From: Branchiostoma floridae
Taxonomy: Eukaryota > Chordata > Leptocardii > Amphioxiformes > Branchiostomatidae
DNA length: 22,645 nucleotides
NCBI RefSeq assembly: GCF_000003815.2
Contig: NC_049997.1
Span: 5,033,700 to 5,056,344, forward strand
Direction of reading: 5' to 3'
The notes beneath the pieces are model-generated. The model made no database searches. It was not told the DNA's origin and was given only the letters and a program-made list of their open reading frames with translations. The translations under genes were made by a program, and so were the position numbers. This document shows, in pieces, positions 1 to 10,018 of this stretch (the first letter of the stretch is position 1; every line of letters starts with the position of its first letter).

Positions 1-105
1 GCCGTACTTACCACTTCGGGATCCCAAAAGATTGCCCACGTTTTGGCACGTAGACAGCACGTATTTGCACATACAGAGGGTGGTGTCCTTAGCTTGAAGA
101 ACACT
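1..105 (-). repeat. Inverted copy of dispersed MITE-like element (partial)
   Basis: Read on the minus strand, bases 1-105 match the element at 13102-13200 closely. Shared words include CTACGTGCCAAAACGTGGG and ATCTTTTGGGATCCCG, with the same start (AAGCTAAGG then CACCACCC). The copy runs off the left edge. This shows the family is dispersed and occurs in both orientations. Confidence 0.8.
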
Positions 106-427
106 GTAATGCACAATAAACAGATGGAGAGGTTAACGTCCAACTGGAACTTTTGGTCAACCATGACGGTAGGGAGCTAGTCAAGGAAGGCATAGCAGGG
201 CATGCGCTTTTGCCTTGTTGATAAGACAACGTCTTGCGACTGTATGAAACTGAATAAAAATTGTTTTGTGTGATTTTACCTTATGAACAAAGGTGACCTT
301 TTTTGGCGGACAGTACATGCTTGTATAGAACAGTTTTGTAAGAATGAAAGGGTGTTGCTTTGTAGACAAAGGCACAAGACATAATAATCTCTGTCTACCC
401 CCTCTCCCAGTCTTCCTCTTCTCTTCA
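106..427. other. Unassigned non-coding stretch
   Basis: I see no gene, convincing splice signal or repeat in this stretch. It lies between the MITE-like fragment and the TG microsatellite and ends in a pyrimidine-rich run just before the microsatellite. Confidence 0.5.
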
Positions 428-496
428 GTGTGTTTGTGCGTTTGTGTGTTTGTGTGTTTGTGTGTGTGTGTTTGTGTTTGTGTGTGTGTGTGTGTT

Positions 497-545
<49 letters not shown>

Positions 546-604
546 TTGTGTGTGTGTGCGTGTGTCTGTATGTGTGTGTGTGTGTGTGTTTGTGTGTGTG
601 TGTT

Positions 605-651
<47 letters not shown>

Positions 652-1025
652 CTGTGTGTGTGTGTGCGCGCGCGCGCGCGCGTGTGTGCATATGTGTGTG
701 TGTGTGTGTGTGCGTGCGTATGCGTGTGTTTGTGTGTATATGTTTGTGTGTGTACGTGTGTGTTTGTCTGTGTGTGTGTTTGTGTGTGAGTGTGTGTGTT
801 TGTGTGTGTGATTATGTTTATGTGTGTGTGTGTGTGTCTGTGTGTGTTGGTGTGTGCGTGTCTGTGTGTGTGTGTGCCTGTGTGTTTTTGTATGTCTGTG
901 TGTGTCTCTGTGTGTGTGTGTGTGTGTTTGTTTGTATGCCTGTGTGTGTCTGTGTGTTTGTGTTTGTTTGTGTGTCTGTATGTGTGTGTGTGTGTGTGTG
1001 TGTGTTTGTTTGTTTGTTTGTTTGG
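428..1025. repeat. TG/TTTG microsatellite with (CG)n core
   Basis: About 600 bp of almost pure TG dinucleotides, broken at short intervals by TTTG, TCTG or CATG. A pure CG run at about 665-682 sits in the middle, and the tract ends in (TTTG)n. The long readings through it (Cys/Val/Phe on plus, His/Thr on minus) come from the repeat and are not genes. Alternating purine-pyrimidine DNA of this kind can adopt Z-form. Confidence 0.97.
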
Positions 1026-1100
1026 CGTGAGTGATTTTGAATGAGTGATTGGCGTTAGTGATTTCCAAGAGCAAGTCAATGTGTGTATATGTAACTAAGT

Positions 1101-1158
1101 GATTGAGTGATTGATTGATTGACTGATCAATTGATTGATTGATTGATTGATTGATTGA
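1101..1158. repeat. GATT tetranucleotide tract
   Basis: An imperfect (GATT)n run, with GAGT, GACT and GATCAATT variants. Confidence 0.9.
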
Positions 1159-1338
1159 GTTTGTGCATGTGAGAGTGTCTACCTGTCTCTGTGCCTGTGC
1201 ATGTTTCCATAACAAGCGCCTTTTGTAATTTGCGACCCTGTAGATGATACAAGCATATCTAGTCACACTTGATGAGCCATGTGGATATCCTGTTGTTCGA
1301 ATGGTTCAGAATCCCAGGTATATCCAAGGACCGTGGAT

Positions 1339-1442
1339 TGATGAACTCCACAGCTGTGGAGTTCATCACTATGTTGATGAAATCCACGGCTGTGGATCTC
1401 ATCGGTAGAAGGATGATGAACTCCACGGGTGTGGATTTCATC
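1339..1442. repeat. Three successive 28-30 bp palindromes
   Basis: Perfect 30-bp palindrome at 1339-1368 (arms GATGAACTCCAC / GTGGAGTTCATC). Near-perfect 28-bp palindromes follow at 1376-1403 and 1415-1442. Start-to-start spacing is 36 and 39 bp. The arms are the same ones found in every unit of the minisatellite that follows. Confidence 0.92.
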
Positions 1443-1452
1443 GATATGTAGT

Positions 1453-2033
1453 GATGACATCCACGGGCATTCCGCCGCTAATACTGACATTTGGCTGTGG
1501 ACTTCATCAGTATGTAGTGATGAAATCCACGGGCATTCCGTCGCTAATACTGACATTTGGCTGTGGACTTCATCAGTATGTAGTGATGAAATCCACGGGC
1601 ATTCCGTCGCTTATACTGACATTTGGCTGTGGACTTCATCAGTATGTAGTGATGAAATCCACGGGCATTCCGTCGCTAATACTGACATTTGGCTGTGGAC
1701 TTCATCAATATGTAGTGATGAAATCCACGGGCATTCCGTCGCTTATACTGACATTGGCCTGTGGACTTCATCAGTATGTAGTGATGAAATCCACGGGCAT
1801 TCCGTCGCTAATACTGACATTTGCCTGTGGACGTCATCAATATGTAGTGATGAAATCCACGGGCATTCCGCCACTAATACTGACATTTACCTGTGGACTT
1901 CATCAGTATGTAGTGATGAACTCCACGGGCATTCCGCCGCTAATACTGACATTTGGCTGTGGTTTCATCAATATATATGGATGAAATCCACGGGCATTCC
2001 GTCGCTTATACTGGCATTTGGCTGTGGTCTTCA
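1453..2033. repeat. 66-bp minisatellite with foldback units
   Basis: Nine units start at 1453, 1519, 1585, 1651, 1717, 1783, 1849, 1915 and 1980, so the period is 66 bp and the last step 65. Each unit runs from arm GATGAAATCCAC through a 32-bp middle to the near-complementary arm GTGGACTTCATC and a 10-bp connector. Because 66 is divisible by 3, more than one frame stays open through the array (for example 1429-2193). I treat these readings as a by-product of the period, though a repetitive protein cannot be excluded from sequence alone. Confidence 0.95.
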
Positions 2034-2050
2034 TCTTTCAACACTTGAAA

Positions 2051-3786
2051 GCCTTCATTCGTATGTAGAAAAGTTACAAAGTAATTTTGGGTACTCAAAT
2101 CACTTTTTACCTTTTGCCCACGGGTTTTACTATAATATTCAAGTGTTTAAAGTAACGCACATTTTGTTTGAAATTTCGGAAATCCGATCGTAAGGGGTCG
2201 CTTTTTTGCGGTTACCGAAGGGTTTGCTTAGAGGTTAGCGGTTAGCGATTATCCCCCAGGTGAGCCTTCATTCGTATGTAGAAAAGTTACAAAGTAATTT
2301 TGGGTACTCAAATCACTTTTTATCTTTTGCCCGCGGGATTTACTATGATATTCAAGTGTTGAAAGTAACGCACATTTTGTTTGAAATTTCGGAAGTCCGA
2401 TCGTAAGGGGTCGCTTTTTTGCGGTTACCGAAGGGTTCGCTTAGCGGTTAGCGGTTAGCGGTTATCCCCCAGGTTAGCCTTCATTCGTATGTAGAAAAGT
2501 TACAAAGTAATTTTGGATACTCACATCACTTTTCATCTTTTGCCCACGGGTTTTACTATGATATTCAAGTGTTGAAAGTAACGCAAATTTTGTTTGAAAT
2601 TTCGGAAGTCCGATCGTAAGGGGTCGCTTTTTTGCGGTTACCGAAGGGTTCGCTTAGCGGTTAGCGGTTATCCCCCAGGTGAGCCTTCATTCGTATGTAG
2701 AAAAGTTACAAAGTAATTTTGGGTACTCAAACCACTTTTCACCTTTTGCCCACGGGTTTTACTTTGATATTCAAGTGTTGAAAGTAACGCACATTATTTT
2801 TGAAATTTCGGAAGTCCGATCGTAAGGGGTCGCTTTTTGTGGTTACCGAAGGGTTCGCTTAGCGATTAGCGGTTATCCCCCAGGTGAGCCTTCATTCGTA
2901 TGTAGAAAAGTTACAAAGTAATTTTGGGTACTCAAATCACTTTTTACCTTTTGCCCACGGGTTTTACTATGATATTCAAGTGTTGAAAGTAACGCATATT
3001 TTGTTTGAAATTTCGGACGTCTGATCGTAAGGGGTCGCTTTTTTGCGTTAACCGAAGGGTTCGCTTAGCGGTTAGCGGTTAGCGGTTATCCCCCAGGTGA
3101 GCCTTCATTCGTATGTAGAAAAGTTACAAAGTAATTTTGGGTACTCAAATCACTTTTTACCTTTTGCCCACGGCTTTTACTATGATATTCAAGTGTTGAA
3201 AGTAACGCACATTTTGTTTGAAATTTTGGAAGTCCGATCGTAAGGGGTCGCTTTTTTTCGGTTACCGAAGGGTTCGCTTAGCGGTTAGCGGTTATCCCCC
3301 AGGTGAGCCTTCATTCGTATGTAGAAAAGTTACAAAGTAATTTGGGGTACTCAAATCACTTTTTACCTTTTGCCCACGGCTTTTACTATGATATTCAAGT
3401 GTTGAAAGTAACGCACATTTTGTTTGAAATTTTGGAAGTCCGATCGTAAGGGGTCGCTTTTTTGCGGTTACCGAAGGGTTCGCTTAGCGGTTAGCGGTTA
3501 TCCCCCAGGTGAGCCTTCATTCGTATGTAAAAAAGTTACAAAGTAATTTGGGGTACTCAAATCACTTTTTACCTTTTGCCCACGGCTTTTACTATGATAT
3601 TCAAGTGTTGAAAGTAACGCACATTTTGTTTGAAATTTTGGAAGTCCGATCGTAAGGGGTCGCTTTTTTTCGGTTACCGAAGGGTTCGCTTAGCGGTTAG
3701 CGGTTATCCCCCAGGTGAGCCTTCATTCGTATGTAGAAAAGTTACAAAGTAATTTTGCATACTCAAATCACTTTTTACCTTTTGCC
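2051..3786. repeat. ~206-bp satellite array, left block
   Basis: Units start at GCCTTCATTCGTATGTAG: 2051, 2264, 2477, 2683, 2888, 3101, 3307, 3513 and a broken one at 3719. Lengths are 205-213 bp. The 7-bp steps come mostly from two or three copies of TTAGCGG near the unit end. Units at 3101-3719 share private variants (CGGCTTTTAC, AAATTTTGG), which points to local homogenisation. Confidence 0.97.
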
Positions 3787-3857
3787 ACCCGGTTTAATGG
3801 TACCAGGCTTCAGTCGCAGAGAAGACAGGAGAAAGGGCTTTTCTTTTTTTTTCTTTT
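3787..3857. other. Non-satellite insertion edge with T-rich end
   Basis: Satellite identity stops after CTTTTGCCA and unrelated sequence begins, ending in a T-rich run with a few C (3837-3857) at the gap. Together with 4359-4389 it marks a foreign insertion inside the array. The T-run would fit the poly(A) tail of a retroelement in antisense orientation, but the body is in the gap. Confidence 0.6.
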
Positions 3858-4358
3858 NNNNNNNNNNNNNNNNNNNNNNNNNNNNNNNNNNNNNNNNNNN
3901 NNNNNNNNNNNNNNNNNNNNNNNNNNNNNNNNNNNNNNNNNNNNNNNNNNNNNNNNNNNNNNNNNNNNNNNNNNNNNNNNNNNNNNNNNNNNNNNNNNNN
4001 NNNNNNNNNNNNNNNNNNNNNNNNNNNNNNNNNNNNNNNNNNNNNNNNNNNNNNNNNNNNNNNNNNNNNNNNNNNNNNNNNNNNNNNNNNNNNNNNNNNN
4101 NNNNNNNNNNNNNNNNNNNNNNNNNNNNNNNNNNNNNNNNNNNNNNNNNNNNNNNNNNNNNNNNNNNNNNNNNNNNNNNNNNNNNNNNNNNNNNNNNNNN
4201 NNNNNNNNNNNNNNNNNNNNNNNNNNNNNNNNNNNNNNNNNNNNNNNNNNNNNNNNNNNNNNNNNNNNNNNNNNNNNNNNNNNNNNNNNNNNNNNNNNNN
4301 NNNNNNNNNNNNNNNNNNNNNNNNNNNNNNNNNNNNNNNNNNNNNNNNNNNNNNNNNN
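3858..4358. other. Assembly gap (501 N)
   Basis: A run of N. Open frames crossing it are not real. Its true length is unknown. Confidence 1.
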
Positions 4359-4389
4359 CTCGGTTCTGGTAAGACCTGATTGACTTAAT
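4359..4389. other. Non-satellite edge right of the gap
   Basis: About 30 bp with no match to the satellite unit. The satellite resumes at about 4390 in a unit that lacks its first few bases. Confidence 0.6.
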
Positions 4390-7371
4390 GTACGTATGTA
4401 GAAAAGTTTCAAAGTAATTTTGGGTACTTAAATCACTTTGACCTTTTTACACGGGTTTTACTATGATATTCAAGTGTTGAAAGTAACGCACATTTTGTTT
4501 GAGGTTTCGGAAGTCCGATCGTAAGGGGTCGCTTTTTTGCGGTTACCGAAGGGTTCGCTTAGCGGTTAGCGGTTATCCCCCAGGTGAGCCTTCATTCGTA
4601 TGTAGAAAAGTTACAAAGTAATTTTGGGTACTCAAATCACTTTTTACCTTTTGCCCACGGGTTTTACTATGATATTCAAGTGTTGAAAGTAATGCACATT
4701 TTGTTTGAAATTTCGGAAGTCCGATCGTAAGGGGTCGCTTTTTTGCGGTTACCGAAGGGTTCGCTTAGCGGTTAGCGGTTATCCCCCAGGTGAGCCTTCA
4801 TTCGTATGTAGAAAAGTTACAAAGTAATTTTGGGTACTCAAATCACTTTTTACCTTTTGCCCACGGGTTTTACTATGATATTCAAGTGTTGAAAGTAACG
4901 CACATTTTGTTTGAAATTTTGGAAGTCCGATCGTAAGGGGTCGCTTTTTTTCGGTTACCGAAGGGTTCGTTTAGCGGTTAGCGGTTATCCCCCAGGTGAG
5001 CCTTCATTCGTATGTAGAAAAGTTACAAAGTAATTTTGGGTACTCAAATCACTTTTTGTATACCTTTTGCCTACGGGTTTTACTTTGATATTCAAGTGTT
5101 GAAAGTAACGCACATTATGTTTGAAATTTCGGAAGTCCGATCGTAAGGGGTCGCTTTTTTGCGGTTACGGAAGGGTTCGCTTAGCGGTTAGCGGTTAGCG
5201 CTTATCCCCCAGGTGAGCCTTCATTCGTATGTAGAAAAGTTACAAAGTAATTTTGGGTACTCAAATCACTTTTTTACCTTTTGCCCACGGGTTTTACTAT
5301 GATATTCAAGTGTTGAAAGTAACGCAAATTTTGTTTGAAATTTCGGAAGTCCGATCGTAAGGGGTCGCTTTTTTGCGGTTACCGAAGGGTTCGCTTAGCG
5401 GTTAGCGGTTATCCCCCAGGTGAGCCTTCATTCGTATGTAGAAAAGTTACAAAGTAATTTTGGGTACTCAAATCACTTTTTACCTTTTGCCCACGGGTTT
5501 TACTTTGATATTCAAGTGTTGAAAGTAACGCACATTATGTTTGAAATTTCGGAAGTCCGATCGCAAGGGGTCGCTTTTTTGCGGTTACGGAAGGGTTCGC
5601 TTAGCGGTTAGCGGTTATCCCCCAGGTGAGCCTTCATTCGTATGTAGAAAAGTTACAAAGTAATTTTGGGTACTCAAATCACTTTTTACCTTTTGCCCAC
5701 GGGTTTTACTATGATACTCAAGTGTTGAAAGTAACGCACATTATGTTTGAAATTTCAAAAGTCCGATCGTAAGGGGTCGCTTTTTTGCGGTTACCGAAGG
5801 GTTCGCTTAGCGGTTAGCGGTTATCCCCCAGGTGAGCCTTCATTCGTATGTAGAAAAGTTACAAAGTAATTTTGGGTACTCAAATCACTTTTCACCTTTT
5901 GCCCACGGGTTTAACTATAATACTCAAGTGTTGAAAGTAACGCACATTTTGTTTGAAATTTCGGAAGTCCGATCGTAAGGGGTCGCTTTTTTACGGTTAC
6001 CGAAGGGTTCTCTTGGCGGTTAGCGGTTATCCCCCAGATGAGCCTTCATTCGTATGTAGAAAAGTTACAAAGTAATTTTGGGTACTCAAATCACTTTTTA
6101 CCTTTTGCCTACGGGTTTTACTTTGATATTCAAGTGTTGAAAGTAACGCACATTATGTTTGAAATTTCGGAAGTCCGATCGTAAGGGGTCGCTTTTTTGC
6201 GGTTACCGAAGGGTTCGCTTAGCGGTTAGCGGTTATCCCCCAGGTGAGCCTTCATTCGTATGTAGAAAAGTTACAAAGTAATTTTGGGTACTCATATCAC
6301 TTTTTTACCTTTTGCCCACGGGTTTTACAATGATACTCAAGTGTTGAAAGTAACGCACATTATGTTTTAAATTTCGGAAGTCCAATCGTAAGGGGTCGCT
6401 TTTTTGCGGTTACCGAAGGGTTCGCTTAGCGGTTAGCGGTTATCCCCCAGGTGAGCCTTCATTCGTATGTAGAAAAGTTACAAAGTAATTTTGGGTACTC
6501 AAATCACTTTTTTACCTTTTGCTTACGGGTTTTACTATGATACTCAAGTGTTGAAAGTAACGCACATTATGTTTGAAATTTCGGACGTCCGATCGTAAGG
6601 GGTCGCTTTTTTGCGGTTACCGAAGGGTTCGCTTAGCGGTTAGCGGTTATCCCCCAGGTGAGCCTTCATTCGTATGTAGAAAAGTTACAAAGTAATTTTG
6701 GGTACTCAAATCACCTTTTACCTTTTTCCCACGGGTTTTACTATGATATTCAAGTGTTGAAAGTAACGCACATTTTGTTTGAAATTTCGGAAGTCCGATC
6801 GTAAGGGGTCGCTTTTTTGCGGTTACCGAAGGGTTCGCTTAGCGGTTAGCGGTTATCCCCCAGGTGAGCCTTCATTCGTATGTAGAAAAGTTACAAAGTA
6901 ATTTTGGGTACTCAAATCACTTTTTACCTTTTTCCCACGGGTTTTACTATGATATTCAAGTGTTGAAAGTAACGCACATTTTGTTTGAAATTTCGGAAGT
7001 CCGATCGTAAGGGGTCGCTTTTTTGCGGTACCGAAGGGTTCGCTTAGCGGTTAGCGGTTATCCCCCAGGTGAGCCTTCATTCGTATGTAGAAAAGTTACA
7101 AAGTAATTTTGGGTACTCAAATCACTTTTTACCTTTTGCCCACGGGTTTTACTTTGATATTCAAGTGTTGAAAGTAACGCGCATTTTGTTTGAAATTTTG
7201 GAAGTCCGGATCCGATCGTAATGGGTCGCTTTTTTTGCGGTTACCGAAGGGTTCGCTTAGCGGTTAGCGGTTATCCCCCAGGTGAGCCTTCATTCGTATG
7301 TAGAAAAGTTACAAAGTAATTTTGGGTACTCAAATCACTTTTTACCTTTTGCCCACGGGTTTTACTTTGAT
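4390..7371. repeat. ~206-bp satellite array, right block
   Basis: Unit starts: about 4390 (partial), 4588, 4794, 5000, 5217, 5424, 5630, 5836, 6042, 6248, 6455, 6662, 6868, 7073 and 7286 (cut at about 7371). Most periods are 205-207 bp. Longer ones come from an extra TTAGCGG heptamer or short insertions, such as GTATAC near 5058 and a duplicated TCCGGA-type stretch near 7208. Variants recur in blocks, for example TTTGATATTC with ACATTATG versus ATGATACTC. No conserved coding frame is present. Confidence 0.97.
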
Positions 7372-7788
7372 ACAAATAAAATACGTACTAAATAAATGGA
7401 CTAAATAATCAATTCTGTTTTTAACGCTTTTTTAGTCGTTTTCATCGGGCCTTCTATTTTGTATTGTATCTTGCAAGTGCAGTGACAGGACACATTTAGA
7501 CACATTAGAACGTCTTCACAAGAAAATACTAGATGTGAACCTTCTGTAATGACTTCTTTGTTGCCTTTACAAAGGTTCGCAATTAACTGAATCTCCTTTA
7601 GGCGATACGTTCTCATTATCTTTTCTGTTGGGCCTCAGTTGCCATGGAACCTGACGCATCTAAAACAAATCAATCCCGTAACCACCGTCGAAACGTACGG
7701 ATACAAAATTAAAACATAAAGATACAAATTTATGAGAGACATGCTGCCGCTCTAGCTCTCTCATTGGTCAAACCACTAATTGCCTCAC

Positions 7789-7796
7789 TGACGTCA
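7789..7796. promoter_or_regulatory. Consensus CRE (TGACGTCA)
   Basis: A perfect palindromic cAMP-response element 412 bp upstream of the receptor ATG, with an inverted CCAAT box 26 bp before it. The placement suits a promoter, but there is no direct evidence of use. Confidence 0.4.
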
Positions 7797-8084
7797 TGGA
7801 CTGAATTGTTAATTTCGCCAACGGTTGCACCCAGACCGCACATTTGATGTGATTGTAAGCGCGAGACTCGCATCGATTGATTGAAAACGTACGTGGAAGA
7901 GTGCGTGGAAAAGGCTCGCAGTGGCAGTTGTTATTCGCTGCGTCTGGGACACGGTATCGGAGGACTGAGCTCATTCTTCCACCGCCTTTTACATCGCAAA
8001 CCGAAGCCAGGTACGCATTCTTACACTTGGGTAGAGTAAGAAAAGTCGGGTAAATTGTCTTTTTTGAGGACACAACGTCTACTC

Positions 8085-8155
8085 AGGATTGCCAGGAATC
8101 AAACCAGTGATCCTTCGATCCCGTATCCGCTGGCCTAGCTACTCGCCATCCGACG
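8085..8155 (-). other. Degenerate tRNA-like / SINE-head-like sequence
   Basis: On the minus strand a box-A-like stretch (TAGCTAGGCCAGCGG) is followed about 30 nt later by a B-box-like GGTTTGATTCC. Stem pairing is poor, so this is not a functional tRNA. A tRNA-derived SINE remnant is the better reading. It lies just upstream of the receptor start. Confidence 0.3.
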
Positions 8156-8207
8156 CTACCATATACGTGAAAGATAGCCCAAAACCGTAGGCGGACTTGG
8201 CCAGCGG

Positions 8208-9158
8208 ATGGTGTCCAACGCAACAAATGCCACCATCCATTCATCCATCGCAGAGGAGAAGATCCTCGACGCTTTAGACTGTTACTACGAGTGTCTTGAA
8301 AGAAATCTAACCTACGACGAGGCCAACGAGCGCTGCTCCGTGTACGGCAATCCGTTCAGCGGTGCTGACGTTAACGCGGTGTGCATGGGCCTCTTGGGGT
8401 CGCTCGTTGTTCTGTCCAACTGCATCGTACTGTGGGGAATACTAGGAACGAAACAACTACGAAAAGCCATGTACTACTACATAGCTAACCTTGCTGTTGC
8501 CGATCTTGTGGGAGGCGTCGTCTGTCTGTATGTAGCGTTCAGGCCGGACGCTCCAAGTCTTTGGGAGAGACTAAGTCTTAGAACGTTCATAGCCCTCGCG
8601 ATGGTCCTGTCCACAAGCGCACTGACTCTACTGTCCATAGACCGCTACGTCTCCATCATACACCCTGTCGTGTACCATAACAAGGTGAGCGGACGCCAGG
8701 CGTGTGTAGTCATCCTGACGTCTTGGGTTGTGATACTTCTTGTGACTTTCTCGTCGCTCATGGGCTGGAACTGTTTAGAGAAAGACTATGCCTTCAGTGG
8801 TAGGTGTGCCAGCTATCTGACGCTGGGTAATATGATTTTTATCGTCACTATATTACTCTTGCTCGTGTGCGTTACGCTGTGGGCGAACATCCACATCTAC
8901 CGCGCAATCAAGCGACTGATGAACAGAAACCCCGGCGGGCAAGGATTGGCTGCAAGCCGACGGGACGTGAGGGTCATCGCGGTCGACAACGAGCCACAAC
9001 CTGGACCGTCCAAACGGCCGGATAATCTGTCGGAACTCGGCGGGCCACCGGCGGGTGGACTCCGTCGGGACGCAAGCAGCAACGCGGTCGACAACGAGCC
9101 ACAACCTGGACCGTCCAAACGGCCGAATGTCCCACCGTCGCCACGGCCACCGCCTAAC
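8208..9158 (+). CDS. Rhodopsin-class GPCR, MECA-like, N-terminal part (TM1-TM5)
   Basis: Seen: an ATG at 8208 is the first Met after an in-frame stop at 8175. The N-terminus carries N-X-T sites at residues 4, 7 and 33. TM1 is about 54-78 (N71), TM2 86-110 (LAVADL, D99), TM3 124-148 with DRY at 145-147, TM4 163-186, MGWNC at 185-189 and TM5 204-230. Known: absence of the usual TM3 cysteine and TM5 proline, with a GWNC motif and a second Cys in loop 2, is typical of the melanocortin/EDG/cannabinoid/adenosine group. Inferred: a plasma-membrane receptor of lysophospholipid/cannabinoid type, ligand unknown. The third loop is long and proline-rich. The frame runs into LINE sequence and stops at 9167, so no TM6-7 follows directly; they lie at 10019-10243. 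Confidence 0.85.
8967..8972 (+). promoter_or_regulatory. Candidate splice donor inside loop 3
   Basis: GAC|GTGAGG after residue 253 is the strongest donor-like site in the third loop. Joined in phase 0 to an AG at 10029-10030, it would link loop 3 to IQKAR before TM6 and remove the LINE in a 1064-bp intron. The acceptor has no pyrimidine tract, so this is only one of several models. Confidence 0.3.
8978..9125 (+). repeat. In-frame 105-bp duplication in receptor loop 3
   Basis: A 43-bp segment is identical at 8978-9020 and 9083-9125, with weaker similarity before each copy. The offset of 105 bp equals 35 codons. It encodes AVDNEPQPGPSKRP twice, giving a proline-rich, polar loop. Confidence 0.85.
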
Positions 9159-10018
9159 AATGAATGAATGAATGAAGACCTTTATTGTACAATTTTGCCT
9201 AACCGAGCTAAGTACAGGTCACAACAAGTCAGGATACATACATACATAAAAGTGTCACAAATCTAGTCTAACACAAAAGTTCGGCTTCTTCTCGCTTCTT
9301 GGTAATAGTGAAAATGTAGGACTGTATGGGTTACGCTATTGTCGGTTTGTCAAAACGCATGAGAAATATAAACTTGTCAGTGCTACTCATGTGTCTAAAA
9401 TGAGGGAATCTACTTTCTATATAACTAAATAGAGCATTTCTATCATTCGCATACATATCGCAATCAACAGTGAAGTGCACTTCATCTTCTACCATGTTTG
9501 AGGTACAAAATTGGCAGATTCTTTGTTCTAGAGGAGTGCGGTTGTGCCTTCCGGATTCAATTCGAAGTCGGTGGCAACTGACTCTTAGTTTAGCAATGGT
9601 AGTTCTATGCCGAATGTTTGTAATTTTCAAATACTGCTCTTCATTGTATGTGGATTTCAGTAGTCTGTACGTTCGGAGTTTGTTTTTCGCACGTAAACCT
9701 TTATTATCATTATGAATGTTGGTTAGAAAATTCTGGAAATAAATATCATTCAGTCGTTGGTGGATTGCAGAAATTAGGTGGGATATGTTTGGATCTGTTG
9801 ACTTACGGGCTTGCCAAACAAAAGGGTAACCACACTCCTCCAAAGTTTTGCGAACACCAGATGCCCAACATTTGGTACCTGATGAATCTAGATTAAGCTG
9901 ACATAAGAGAGCGTCTGCCTGCAGACTCTCAGCTGGCACATTCTGTTGAATTCTAATGAAATATTTGATGGCGTTTAGAGAGGCTTCCAGTTGGATAGGA
10001 TACCTCCCTAATTCAGCG
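9158..10018 (-). mobile_element. 5'-truncated non-LTR retrotransposon (LINE), antisense in the receptor
   Basis: On the minus strand an open frame from about 10020 to 9331 has the look of a LINE C-terminal region: ELGRYP near its start, then RICQFC and a later HFTVDCDMY, forming a CxxC...H...C pattern common after the RT domain. The RT domain itself is missing, as expected for 5' truncation. After the stop an untranslated tail runs to AATAAA followed by a (TTCA)n-type microsatellite end (9158-9176), the usual 3' terminus of such elements. Clear target duplications are not visible; AACA at 9156 and 10023 is too short to rely on. Confidence 0.8.

Larger units (their letters stand above)
7372..8207. 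other. Intergenic stretch upstream of the receptor
   Basis: AT-rich unique sequence to about 7740, then more balanced composition. No supportable gene. It holds an inverted CCAAT box (ATTGGTCA at about 7763), a perfect CRE (7789-7796) and a tRNA-like stretch on the minus strand (about 8085-8155). This is the likely 5' flank or leader of the receptor. Confidence 0.5.

Noticed and set aside
181-1266. Long His/Thr-rich and Cys/Val-rich open frames on both strands
   Set aside because: They are translations of the TG/TTTG microsatellite and have no start, domain or composition of a real gene.
1453-2033. CRISPR-like array
   Set aside because: Units are near-identical throughout with no unique spacers, and the context is eukaryotic. 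It is a minisatellite.
1429-2193. 254-codon repetitive protein
   Set aside because: The 66-bp period keeps several frames open at once, and the frame runs into satellite DNA at its end. No independent coding evidence.
3715-4412. Open frames across the N-run
   Set aside because: Produced by unknown bases.
7401-8073. Minus-strand frames of 71 and 101 codons upstream of the receptor
   Set aside because: No recognisable domain and no supporting splice or promoter context; they overlap regulatory-looking and tRNA-like sequence.
8853-9160. Minus-strand frames over receptor loop 3
   Set aside because: Shadow frames of the GC-rich, duplicated coding region.
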